From Nitrospira sp. (GTDB lineage: Bacteria > Nitrospirota > Nitrospiria > Nitrospirales > Nitrospiraceae): a stretch of DNA of 6,967 nt. This document shows, piece after piece, positions 1 through 5,353 of the stretch. Made by a program: the position numbers and the translations under genes. The stretch covers positions 1-6,967 of the forward strand of contig JABMDH010000025.1 in the NCBI GenBank assembly GCA_015904075.1, written 5' to 3'. The stretch's first letter is position 1. Each line of letters begins with the position of its first letter. The notes beneath the pieces were generated by a model. It saw nothing but the letters and a program-made list of their open reading frames with translations. It ran no database searches and was not told the DNA's origin.

Positions 1-414
1 GGAATGACGGCGAATGTTTCAATCATTGTGGCGCAGAAGGATCACGTCTTGAAAGTGCCGAATGCTGCGTTGCGGTTTAGCCCGCCACCGAGCGAACGTG
101 CCGAGGGGGCTAGCGGTGGAGGAAAACCGGTACGAGCCGATGTCGGTAGCTCTTCAAAAGACGGTTCGGAACATTCTGGGGGGCAGGCAAGAAAGGTCTG
201 GAAGTTGAGTAGTACAGGAGAGCTGGACCCGGTTGCCGTTCATGCCGGTATCTCCGACGGGGTGTCAACGGAAGTGCTGGATGGTGCGGTGGCCGATGGC
301 GATATGGTGGTCATAGGGGTTGAGACTGCACGGGGGGAACGGCGATCCGGTGAACTGCCACCCGGGTTTGGTAGCGGTAGCCAGCGCCGTTCGGCTCCGG
401 GACGCGGGATGTAG
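1..414 (+). CDS. macA: MacA-like periplasmic adaptor (membrane fusion) protein, 3' part
   Basis: C-terminal 137 codons of a periplasmic adaptor subunit; the 5' end lies outside the window and the frame is open from base 1. In MacAB-type systems this protein links the inner-membrane ATPase/permease to an outer-membrane TolC-like channel. The stretch GMTANVSIIVA followed by VLKVPNAALRF is the typical beta-barrel segment of MacA/HlyD-family adaptors. The later segment RKVWKLSSTGELDPVAVHAGISDG...DGDMVVIG matches the family's membrane-proximal domain, which usually describes tuning a 'GISDG' and a 'GD.VV' turn. Between them lies a low-complexity Ser/Gly/Glu-rich linker (about residues 29-62), and the C-terminus is a Gly/Ser/Arg-rich tail; both are probably disordered. 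The MacB-type ATPase and permease genes follow on the same strand after a 126-base gap, which is rather long for macA-macB. Family assignment is firm; MacA rather than another RND-type adaptor is inferred from the neighbours. Confidence 0.88.
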   Translation, partial: GMTANVSIIVAQKDHVLKVPNAALRFSPPPSERAEGASGGGKPVRADVGSSSKDGSEHSGGQARKVWKLSSTGELDPVAVHAGISDGVSTEVLDGAVADGDMVVIGVETARGERRSGELPPGFGSGSQRRSAPGRGM

Positions 415-522
415 AGTATGCGTTGCAGGGGCAGGAGTCGTTGGGTAACTCTGTGTGAAGGGTGACGCGCAGGACGGGCAATACAAGTGTGGGCCATCGG
501 TGTTTGCCAGATACGCTAGGAT

Positions 523-539
523 GAGAGGGGTACCCCGCT
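523..539 (+). promoter_or_regulatory. Ribosome binding site of the MacB-type ATPase gene inside a small palindrome
   Basis: The purine-rich GAGAGGGG (523-530) is the likely Shine-Dalgarno sequence for the ATG at 541. Its last four bases form the left half of the perfect palindrome GGGGTACCCC (527-536), flanked after one mismatch by AG/CT (524-525 with 538-539). In RNA this could fold into a short stem (GGG/CCC, loop GTAC, plus two outer pairs) that would partly hide the ribosome binding site. The palindrome is seen; any regulatory effect is inference, since the stem is short. Confidence 0.45.
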
Positions 540-540
540 G

Positions 541-1260
541 ATGGCTGCGCTCATTCGTTGTGAAGATCTTTGGAAAATATATCGCCTTGGCGATGTTGAG
601 GTGCAGGCCCTTCGAGGGCTGGATTTGTCGATTGGATCGAGCGAGTTTGTCGCCATCATGGGGTCGTCCGGCTCTGGAAAGTCGACCCTCATGAATATCC
701 TTGGTTGTTTGGATCAGCCGACTACAGGCTGCTATTGGTTGAACGGCGTTGATGTTGCGGGGTTACGAGCTGATCAACTGGCTGATATTCGAAATCAACA
801 GATCGGGTTCGTGTTTCAAAACTTCAATTTGATCCCACGCACCAGCGCGCTGGAAAATGCGCAATTGCCATTGTTTTATCGGGGGGTCTCGTTGCGAGAG
901 CAGCGGGCATTGGCCACAGAGGCCCTTCATCGTGTTGGCCTTCAAGGGCGGGAAGGGCACTATCCGACACAGCTTTCAGGAGGCCAACAGCAGCGTGTGG
1001 CAATCGCACGGGCGTTGGTGACAGCGCCGTCGCTCCTCTTGGCCGATGAACCTACCGGCAATTTAGATACAGAGTCCAGCCGGGAAATCATGGCAATTCT
1101 CAATGGATTGAACAAGGAACAGGGGATGACGATCATTCTCGTGACCCATGAACCGGATATTGCCGCCTATACCGATCGCGTAGTGGTGATCAAGGACGGT
1201 CGAGTGTTGACGGACCGTCGCACTCGATCTGCTGCCCCATTGTCTCGTACGGAGGCGTGA
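541..1260 (+). CDS. macB: MacB-type ABC transporter ATP-binding protein
   Basis: Complete 239-residue nucleotide-binding subunit of a MacB/LolD-class (type VII) ABC transporter. It should hydrolyse ATP at the cytoplasmic face of the inner membrane to drive the adjacent permease. All motifs are intact: Walker A GSSGSGKST (residues 41-49), Q-loop Gln93 in VFQNFNL, signature LSGGQ (145-149), Walker B LLLADE with catalytic Glu170, D-loop NLD (174-176) and H-loop His203. In E. coli MacB the ATPase and permease are one polypeptide; here they are two genes, a common variant. The ATG at 541 has a purine-rich site 10 bases upstream and gives the expected N-terminus (IRCEDLWKIYRLGDVEVQALRGL). Its TGA overlaps the ATG of the permease gene by one base (TGATG), so the two are probably translationally coupled. 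The exported substrate cannot be read from sequence. Confidence 0.95.
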   Translation: MAALIRCEDLWKIYRLGDVEVQALRGLDLSIGSSEFVAIMGSSGSGKSTLMNILGCLDQPTTGCYWLNGVDVAGLRADQLADIRNQQIGFVFQNFNLIPRTSALENAQLPLFYRGVSLREQRALATEALHRVGLQGREGHYPTQLSGGQQQRVAIARALVTAPSLLLADEPTGNLDTESSREIMAILNGLNKEQGMTIILVTHEPDIAAYTDRVVVIKDGRVLTDRRTRSAAPLSRTEA

Positions 1261-2495
1261 TGCCGGCGTTTGTCTTTCTCACGGTGTTGACGGCCATTCG
1301 TATTCTGAGCCGCAATCGGCTTCGAGCCGGATTGACCATGCTGGGAATTGTCATTGGAGTCGGAGCCGTGATCGCGATGGTGAGTATCGGAGAGGGGGCG
1401 AAGGCCGCAGTGGCCCAACGTGTGGCCAGCATGGGTACCAACGTCATCATGGTGCTGCCCGGTTCTATGACAACGAGTGGAGTCCGTGGTGGGCAGGGAG
1501 GGGCAGTCACATTGACGGTGTCGGATGGTATGGAGCTCAAAAAACGTATTCCGCTGCTGCGCGACACTGGTTGGGGCAAGCGGGATACCATGCAGATCAT
1601 CAATGGGAACAAAAACTGGAATGGGATGGTCAACGGCGTTTCCCCGAGCTATTTGACGATTCGAGACTGGTCGTTCAGTAGTGGCGGGGCGTTCACGCAG
1701 CAGGATGTCGACACAGCCGCTCGTGTGGCGCTGGTCGGGCAGACGGTGGTTGAGAATATATTCGATGTGGGAGAGGAACCGGTTGGAGCGGTCATCCGCA
1801 TCAAGAACGTGCCGTTTCACGTGATCGGCGTCTTGTCACCCAAGGGACAATCAAGCCAAGGGACTGACCAGGACGATATTGTTTTTATTCCGTTCAGCAC
1901 AGCAGAACGAAAAGTCTTTGGCACACAGTTTTTGGGCTCTGTCGGCGCCTTGTTTGCGTCGGCAGAACGGTCGGAGGATTTGGCGTCTGCCGCGGCTCAA
2001 ATTCGTGAAGTTCTTCGTGTCCGGCACCGTCTTCAGCCCGATCAAGAAGACGATTTTACAATCAGAACGCAGGTGGATATCGGTAAGGTCCAGGAAAGCA
2101 CGAGCGAGACGCTGACGGTCATGCTGTTTGCCATCGCATCCGTGTCGCTTCTTGTCGGAGGGATCGGCATCATGAATATTCTCCTGGTGTCGGTCACGGA
2201 GCGGACCAGGGAAATCGGTGTACGGATGGCGGTCGGAGCGAAACGGCGGCACATTGTCATGCAGTTTTTAATCGAAGCCGTGACACTCAGCGTCGTCGGC
2301 GGTTTTCTGGGGATTCTCGTCGGCGTGTTGGGTGCGCGGGTGACAACCGTGATTGCCGGCTGGCCGACCATTATCTCGGCTGAAACCGTGATGGCTGCTG
2401 TTGCATTTTCCATTGCCATCGGGCTGTTCTTTGGACTGTACCCGGCCAACAAGGCCGCCCGGCTCAATCCCATCGATGCGCTACGGTACGAGTAA
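1260..2495 (+). CDS. macB: MacB-type ABC transporter permease (FtsX family)
   Basis: Complete 411-residue inner-membrane subunit of the same exporter. Order of parts: a first membrane helix (about residues 23-43, GLTMLGIVIGVGAVIAMVSI); a large periplasmic MacB_PCD-type domain (about 44-283); then an FtsX domain with three further helices (about 286-308, 335-365 and 375-394). The cytoplasmic coupling segment ERTREIGVRMAVGA (about 314-327) and the terminal YPANKAARLNPIDALRYE are hallmarks of MacB permeases. Such proteins have four helices and act as mechanotransmitters that push substrate from the periplasm through the adaptor and outer-membrane channel. I chose the ATG at 1260 because GGAGG (1251-1255) lies 4 bases upstream; the GTG one codon earlier is almost touching that site. 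No clear rho-independent terminator follows: 2496-2655 is a convergent gap without a recognisable gene. Confidence 0.95.
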   Translation: MPAFVFLTVLTAIRILSRNRLRAGLTMLGIVIGVGAVIAMVSIGEGAKAAVAQRVASMGTNVIMVLPGSMTTSGVRGGQGGAVTLTVSDGMELKKRIPLLRDTGWGKRDTMQIINGNKNWNGMVNGVSPSYLTIRDWSFSSGGAFTQQDVDTAARVALVGQTVVENIFDVGEEPVGAVIRIKNVPFHVIGVLSPKGQSSQGTDQDDIVFIPFSTAERKVFGTQFLGSVGALFASAERSEDLASAAAQIREVLRVRHRLQPDQEDDFTIRTQVDIGKVQESTSETLTVMLFAIASVSLLVGGIGIMNILLVSVTERTREIGVRMAVGAKRRHIVMQFLIEAVTLSVVGGFLGILVGVLGARVTTVIAGWPTIISAETVMAAVAFSIAIGLFFGLYPANKAARLNPIDALRYE

Positions 2496-2655
2496 TCGGG
2501 CCTCACGGTAGCAGCTCATAGGTACGATCAGTTCGTTGCCTGTTCGACGAGCTCAAGACGGTGCGCCGGTCAGCCCTGGTCTTCTCACAACGATCCCCGA
2601 TCCTGAAAGACGCTTTCCGTCCTGCGCTTCACACGATGTGCGTATCCCTCTATCG

Positions 2656-3150
2656 TCAGGTATCTTTCAATCGTATACCAGCCGATAGCCTGGTACTTGC
2701 GAAGTTATCGGGATACAGGTTTGGGATCTTGGCCATGTTTTGTTCGTAGCGATCTTCCGTGCGGGCGATATACCGTCGCCATTCACTGGGGTTCCAGATT
2801 TCCATACGGTGATAGAGACCGACCAATATCACTTCCTGATCGTCGTCGAGCGGCACCAATTTCCGTAAGCGGCCGGGAATGAGAATGCGACCCGTTTTGT
2901 CGATGTCCGAGGTGCCTGCTTCAGAGACGACGAAGTGCATGAAGAGGCGGCTCTGATCTTCGTCCAACGACGCTTTGGTCCGCTCGAGGACCTGTTTCCA
3001 TTCCTTGGACGAATAGATGAGTAAGGACTGTTCCGGCCCCTTTAAGAACACGACGGATTGGCCATCAGCCTCAATTTGCTCACGGATGGGCGAGGGAACG
3101 ATGAAGCGTCCCTTCTCATCAACTTTGCATAAGTATTCGCCGGCAAACAT
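2656..3150 (-). CDS. mraZ: Transcriptional regulator MraZ, located away from a division/cell-wall cluster
   Basis: Complete 164-residue MraZ. It has the two AbrB-like (SpoVT-AbrB fold) repeats expected of the family, each with its signature: DEKGR (residues 11-15, followed by FIVP) and DKTGR (84-88, followed by ILIP). The N-terminus MFAGEYLCKVDEKGR is classic. Family members form ring-shaped oligomers, bind short direct repeats spaced by about one helical turn, and usually repress the dcw (mraZ-rsmH-ftsL-ftsI-mur) operon from its first position. Here no rsmH or fts gene follows; the next gene downstream is the oppositely oriented exporter. The protein is somewhat longer than the usual 140-150 residues owing to a C-terminal tail (about 132-164). 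I chose the ATG at 3150, with AGGA 8 bases upstream, over the TTG at 3153. It starts 3 bases after the stop of the preceding HTH gene, so the two are almost surely co-transcribed. Confidence 0.95.
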   Translation of the reverse strand: MFAGEYLCKVDEKGRFIVPSPIREQIEADGQSVVFLKGPEQSLLIYSSKEWKQVLERTKASLDEDQSRLFMHFVVSEAGTSDIDKTGRILIPGRLRKLVPLDDDQEVILVGLYHRMEIWNPSEWRRYIARTEDRYEQNMAKIPNLYPDNFASTRLSAGIRLKDT

Positions 3151-3153
3151 CAA

Positions 3154-3381
3154 TTAGGTCCTAGTGTAAGAGGACACGGCGGTTCTGGTTCGTTCGCGAA
3201 TCCATTGTTCCAGATCCGAGCGTACGAATCGCCATTCTTTTCCAAGCTTGAAGGCGGGAATCTGCCGACTCTGTAAATAGCGATAGAGTGTGCGTGGCGT
3301 AATTTTCAGATAGCGGCAGGTCTCCGTCGCCGTCATGAGTTCGCTTTTCGGGACGGTCCCCATCGTGCCACCAGATCGCAT
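3154..3381 (-). CDS. Small excisionase-type (MerR-like) helix-turn-helix DNA-binding protein
   Basis: Up to 75 residues, essentially one winged helix-turn-helix of the 'excisionase family' (HTH_17) type. The pattern is MTATETCRYLKITPRTLYRYLQ (residues 16-37; start of helix 1 and the recognition region) followed by IPAFKLGKEWRFVRSDLEQWI (41-61; the wing and last helix), with the typical G-x-x-W-R-F. Members bind DNA; many lie in mobile elements, but many are ordinary chromosomal regulators. No integrase is nearby, so an excisionase role is unlikely here. It heads a two-gene unit with mraZ, whose start lies 3 bases beyond its TAA. The start is uncertain: in-frame ATGs lie at 3381, 3363 and 3336. 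The second has a weak GGTGG upstream, while the only strong ribosome binding site nearby (3405-3409) serves an ATG at 3400 in another frame. Coordinates give the longest ATG-started form. Target genes are unknown; autoregulation is plausible. Confidence 0.8.
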   Translation of the reverse strand: MRSGGTMGTVPKSELMTATETCRYLKITPRTLYRYLQSRQIPAFKLGKEWRFVRSDLEQWIRERTRTAVSSYTRT

Positions 3382-3404
3382 CAGAACGATACAGACTCAT
3401 GAGG

Positions 3405-3409
3405 CTCCT
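3405..3409 (-). promoter_or_regulatory. Strong Shine-Dalgarno site preceding an out-of-frame ATG
   Basis: On the minus strand AGGAG (3409-3405) sits 4 bases before an ATG at 3400-3398 and about 6 bases after the predicted transcription start. That ATG opens a 79-codon frame ending at 3161 that is not the frame of the HTH protein, whose first ATG is at 3381. The site is clear; its role is not. It could recruit ribosomes that reinitiate at 3381 or 3363, serve a leader peptide, or point to an indel in the sequence. Confidence 0.5.
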
Positions 3410-3421
3410 GATAATGAGCGT

Positions 3422-3449
3422 ATTCTATGGATCGTCGGGGAATTGTCAA
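3422..3449 (-). promoter_or_regulatory. Predicted sigma70-type promoter for the HTH-mraZ unit
   Basis: Reading the minus strand, a perfect -35 box TTGACA (3449-3444) is followed after 16 bases by TAGAAT (3427-3422), five of six matches to the -10 consensus. Transcription should begin near 3415, leaving a leader of about 15-50 bases depending on which start codon is used. The promoter lies directly upstream of the HTH gene and downstream of a group of phased repeats. Predicted from sequence alone. Confidence 0.65.
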
Positions 3450-3460
3450 GCAAAAATATA

Positions 3461-3485
3461 TGACAATGCCTGTCATAGACTGTCA
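3461..3485. repeat. Three TGACA/TGTCA boxes phased every 10 bp (candidate operator)
   Basis: On the plus strand the pentamers TGACA (3461-3465), TGTCA (3471-3475) and TGTCA (3481-3485) start exactly 10 bases apart, each followed by a 5-base spacer; the first and third 10-base units differ at one position. The first two form an inverted repeat, the second and third a direct repeat. A fourth TGTCA (3444-3448) is part of the -35 box. One box per helical turn puts all three on the same DNA face, upstream of the HTH-mraZ promoter. A bound regulator is inferred; MraZ or the HTH protein are the obvious candidates. Confidence 0.5.
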
Positions 3486-3674
3486 ATGCCGGCCGTTGTA
3501 TCCTCATTTTTGCTGATTTCTTCAGACTTTCATGCGGTGAATTGCGACAGGAGGCGGTCAATCTGGGAGTTGCCGCATCCTGGTAGTCTGCTATCGGAGC
3601 ATTGCGGAGATTGAGCATTCGGGTGAAAGCACGTTATTCACAAGTTCGGAGAGATATTCATCAATCAGGACAGG

Positions 3675-4502
3675 TCATCCTCCAATAATATCAGCCGACA
3701 TAGGAGTGTTCTCTGCAAGGACTCGATCGGGAATGTGATTCGCATCTACTGTGCGTCCCAAGGTCAACACAAAGACGTCTCCCGAACCGGCTTTGCGGAG
3801 GGTTCTTGCGCATTCATTCACTGTGGCGCCGGTTGTGAATACGTCATCGATTAACAGGATGCGTTTGCCGGCGATCAATTCAGGGCGAGTGACGGCAAAG
3901 GCCCCGCGGAGATTCCTCAATCGTTCTTTTCTGGAGAGGGTGGTCTGTGCCGGCGAGGGAACGGTTCGGATCAGATTGACGCAGGAGACAGGCAGACAGA
4001 GATGGTGGCCGATCCGGTCTGCCAGCAGCAAGGATTGATTGAATTCCCGTTCGCGTAGCTTCCCGGTGTGTAGCGGTACGGGCATGATAAGGTCAATGGA
4101 GTCGAGCGCCGGACGCTGGTCGATCATGAGGCGAGCCAATGGCGTTGCCAGTGAGACTTTTCCCCGGTATTTGAACAGGCAGATGGCATCGCGTAGAGGG
4201 GGCAGGTAGGGATAGAGCGTCCAGGCTCTGGTGTAGGACGGGGGGTGCGTAGCGCAGGCGTGGCACAGATGGGTTGGGCTATACACCATCGCAACCGGTG
4301 AGAGGAAAGGGCGGTCGCATCGAGCGCAGCGTGAATGGCCTGGCAGTGCGATGGTATTCCAGCAGCCAGAGCAGAAGTGCGGAACCGGATCGTCTGCCAT
4401 GGGTGCATGACAGACCGCACACTCAGCCGGTAAGAGAAACCGGACGGCCCGGCGTATGAGTTGCGGTACAGATTCAATCCAGGAGTGAGCGATAGACGGC
4501 AT
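3675..4502 (-). CDS. comF: ComF family phosphoribosyltransferase-fold protein
   Basis: A 275-residue ComF/GntX-type protein. The N-terminal part carries four CxxC pairs (C28/C31, C44/C47, C59/C62, C80/C83), which should form zinc-binding knuckles. The C-terminal part is a type I phosphoribosyltransferase fold with the PRPP-binding loop IDDVFTTGAT (about 218-227) and the upstream motif LIMPVPLHTGKLREREFNQS typical of ComF. Family members are needed for DNA uptake in Bacillus and Haemophilus and act with the DNA import and helicase machinery in the cytoplasm; the chemical reaction, if any, is unsettled. I chose the ATG at 4502, which has GGGGA 5 bases upstream and about 25 bases of leader from the predicted promoter. 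A GTG at 4523 would add seven residues but lies only about 4 bases from the predicted transcription start. The gene stands alone and is transcribed away from the ABC ATPase gene. Other competence genes are not in the window. Confidence 0.92.
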   Translation of the reverse strand: MPSIAHSWIESVPQLIRRAVRFLLPAECAVCHAPMADDPVPHFCSGCWNTIALPGHSRCARCDRPFLSPVAMVYSPTHLCHACATHPPSYTRAWTLYPYLPPLRDAICLFKYRGKVSLATPLARLMIDQRPALDSIDLIMPVPLHTGKLREREFNQSLLLADRIGHHLCLPVSCVNLIRTVPSPAQTTLSRKERLRNLRGAFAVTRPELIAGKRILLIDDVFTTGATVNECARTLRKAGSGDVFVLTLGRTVDANHIPDRVLAENTPMSADIIGG

Positions 4503-4533
4503 CTGCGTCCCCGCGTATGACACGATACGCTCA

Positions 4534-4561
4534 TTTATGGTGAACAGGCCTGTTCTGTCAA
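4534..4561 (-). promoter_or_regulatory. Predicted promoter of comF
   Basis: On the minus strand a perfect -35 TTGACA (4561-4556) is followed after 16 bases by CATAAA (4539-4534), four of six matches to the -10 consensus. Transcription should begin near 4527. The spacer between the boxes is almost wholly occupied by a perfect palindrome (4542-4555), which suggests control by a dimeric protein. Predicted from sequence only. Confidence 0.55.
4542..4555. promoter_or_regulatory. Perfect 14-bp palindrome in the comF promoter spacer (candidate operator)
   Basis: GAACAGGCCTGTTC is identical to its reverse complement. It abuts the comF -35 box and ends 2 bases from the -10 box, so a dimer bound here would either block polymerase or, as with MerR-type activators, distort the spacer. 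The GAAC/GTTC half-sites recall LexA boxes of the Bacillus type, but those have four central bases and this one has six, so I do not assign a regulator. Confidence 0.5.
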
Positions 4562-4563
4562 GG

Positions 4564-4593
4564 TTGTCGCATTCTAAATGGTTGTGCTATACG
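4564..4593 (+). promoter_or_regulatory. Predicted promoter of the ABC ATPase-pyrD unit
   Basis: TTGTCG (4564-4569) and TATACG (4588-4593), each four of six matches to the -35 and -10 consensus, are 18 bases apart. An extended -10 TG lies at 4585-4586, one base before the hexamer. Transcription would begin near 4600, giving a leader of about 58 bases that starts within an inverted repeat. It is back to back with the comF promoter, only 2 bases separating the two -35 boxes. A moderate-quality prediction. Confidence 0.42.
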
Positions 4594-4596
4594 AAA

Positions 4597-4612
4597 GCTG
4601 TCGCGGGACAGC
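4597..4612 (+). repeat. Inverted repeat (6-bp stem, 4-base loop) at the predicted transcript start
   Basis: GCTGTC (4597-4602) and GACAGC (4607-4612) are perfect inverted copies around the loop GCGG. A second, overlapping pair AGCTG (4596-4600) and CAGCT (4612-4616) offers an alternative pairing. It lies just after the -10 box of the predicted rightward promoter. It is not followed by a T run, so it is not a typical rho-independent terminator; a 5' stabilising hairpin or an operator are possible. Confidence 0.4.
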
Positions 4613-4657
4613 AGCTATTCCCCCTCTAGTCGATGTACGGGTCTTGGAGATACGTTC

Positions 4658-5353
4658 GTGGTTGTTCTGAAGGAGCTTTCCAAATCATATGTGCGAGGCG
4701 GGGCCAGAGTGGCCGCGTTGACGGATATCAATTTGGACATACGGCGCGGAGAGTTCTGCGCATTTATCGGGCCGAGTGGATGCGGGAAAAGCACGTTGCT
4801 GAATCTCATTGCCGGGCTGGATCAGCCTACGTCGGGAGACATTGTGCTCGATGGGCGGTCCACGGTTGGTTTGTCCAGTTCCGAGTGGACGAGAATCAGG
4901 CGCGAGACCATCGGCATCGTGTTTCAAGCCTTCCATCTGGTGCACGGGTTGACGGCGGAGGAAAATGTCGCGCTGCCATTGCTGTTGCGCGGAGACAGCG
5001 GACGCAGTGCGGCAATGCGGGCCGGCGAGGTGTTGGAGATGGTGGGGATGAGCCGGCGGCGGCATCATCGGCCGGGTGAGCTATCCGGGGGTGAACAGCA
5101 GCGGGTGGCAATTGCACGGGCGTTGGCGCATCGGCCTGGTCTCTTGCTTGCGGATGAGCCGACCGGGAATATCGATTCGCATCAGGGGGCTGATATCATG
5201 GCCCTCATTAGAAATTTGGCCAAGGCAGGTGAGCAGACTGTCTTGCTGGTCACACACAGTGACCACGCAGCCCACACGGCTGACTATGTCTGGACGATAC
5301 AAGATGGGCGGCTGGTGACGCGGACCGAGCGGCACCCCGAACTGGTGACATGA
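4658..5353 (+). CDS. ABC transporter ATP-binding protein, LolD/MacB class
   Basis: Complete 231-residue ATPase of the MacB/LolD class. Motifs are intact: Walker [10 protein letters not shown] (residues 38-46), Q-loop Gln90 in VFQAFHL, signature LSGGE (142-146), Walker B LLLADE with catalytic Glu167, D-loop NID (171-173) and H-loop His200. It should power an FtsX-type permease of the inner membrane, in lipoprotein release, lipid or peptide export; the substrate cannot be told. The GTG start at 4658 has GGAGA 7 bases upstream, and the protein begins directly with the usual LKELSKSY strand. No permease gene adjoins it; the FtsX-type gene starting at 6726 is the likely partner, with pyrD and an opposed regulator in between. 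Its TGA overlaps the pyrD start (ATGATGA), so the two are probably translationally coupled. It is a paralogue, not a copy, of the ATPase at 541. Confidence 0.93.
   Translation: MVVLKELSKSYVRGGARVAALTDINLDIRRGEFCAFIGPSGCGKSTLLNLIAGLDQPTSGDIVLDGRSTVGLSSSEWTRIRRETIGIVFQAFHLVHGLTAEENVALPLLLRGDSGRSAAMRAGEVLEMVGMSRRRHHRPGELSGGEQQRVAIARALAHRPGLLLADEPTGNIDSHQGADIMALIRNLAKAGEQTVLLVTHSDHAAHTADYVWTIQDGRLVTRTERHPELVT

Noticed and set aside
990..1018. Near-identical DNA at about 990-1018 and 5101-5128
   Set aside because: Both encode the conserved [15 protein letters not shown] segment after the ABC signature in two paralogous ATPases; this is protein conservation, not a repeat element.
1167..1820. A long (217-codon) minus-strand frame opposite the exporter permease
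   Set aside because: It is His/Arg-rich with no motif and lies opposite an unambiguous MacB-type gene; an antisense shadow.
2583..2620. Small inverted repeat GAAAG/CTTTC in the convergent gap as a terminator
   Set aside because: The stem has five pairs with a 3-base loop and no T run follows on either strand, so it does not qualify as a rho-independent terminator.
2561..2749. A 62-codon plus-strand frame between the exporter permease and mraZ
   Set aside because: It overlaps the 3' end of mraZ, has no ribosome binding site, and its sequence resembles no family; most likely chance.
3154..3381. Excisionase of an integrated element
   Set aside because: Only the HTH fold points this way. No integrase, attachment repeats, tRNA or other mobile genes are in the window.
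3397..3618. A 73-codon minus-strand frame upstream of the HTH gene, between comF and the HTH-mraZ unit
   Set aside because: No ribosome binding site, no recognisable motif, and it runs through the promoter and phased boxes; its composition does not look like a protein of this genome.
4542..4555. LexA (SOS) box in front of comF
   Set aside because: The half-sites GAAC/GTTC fit, but the centre has six bases instead of the four of Bacillus-type boxes, and no lexA or other SOS gene is present to support it.
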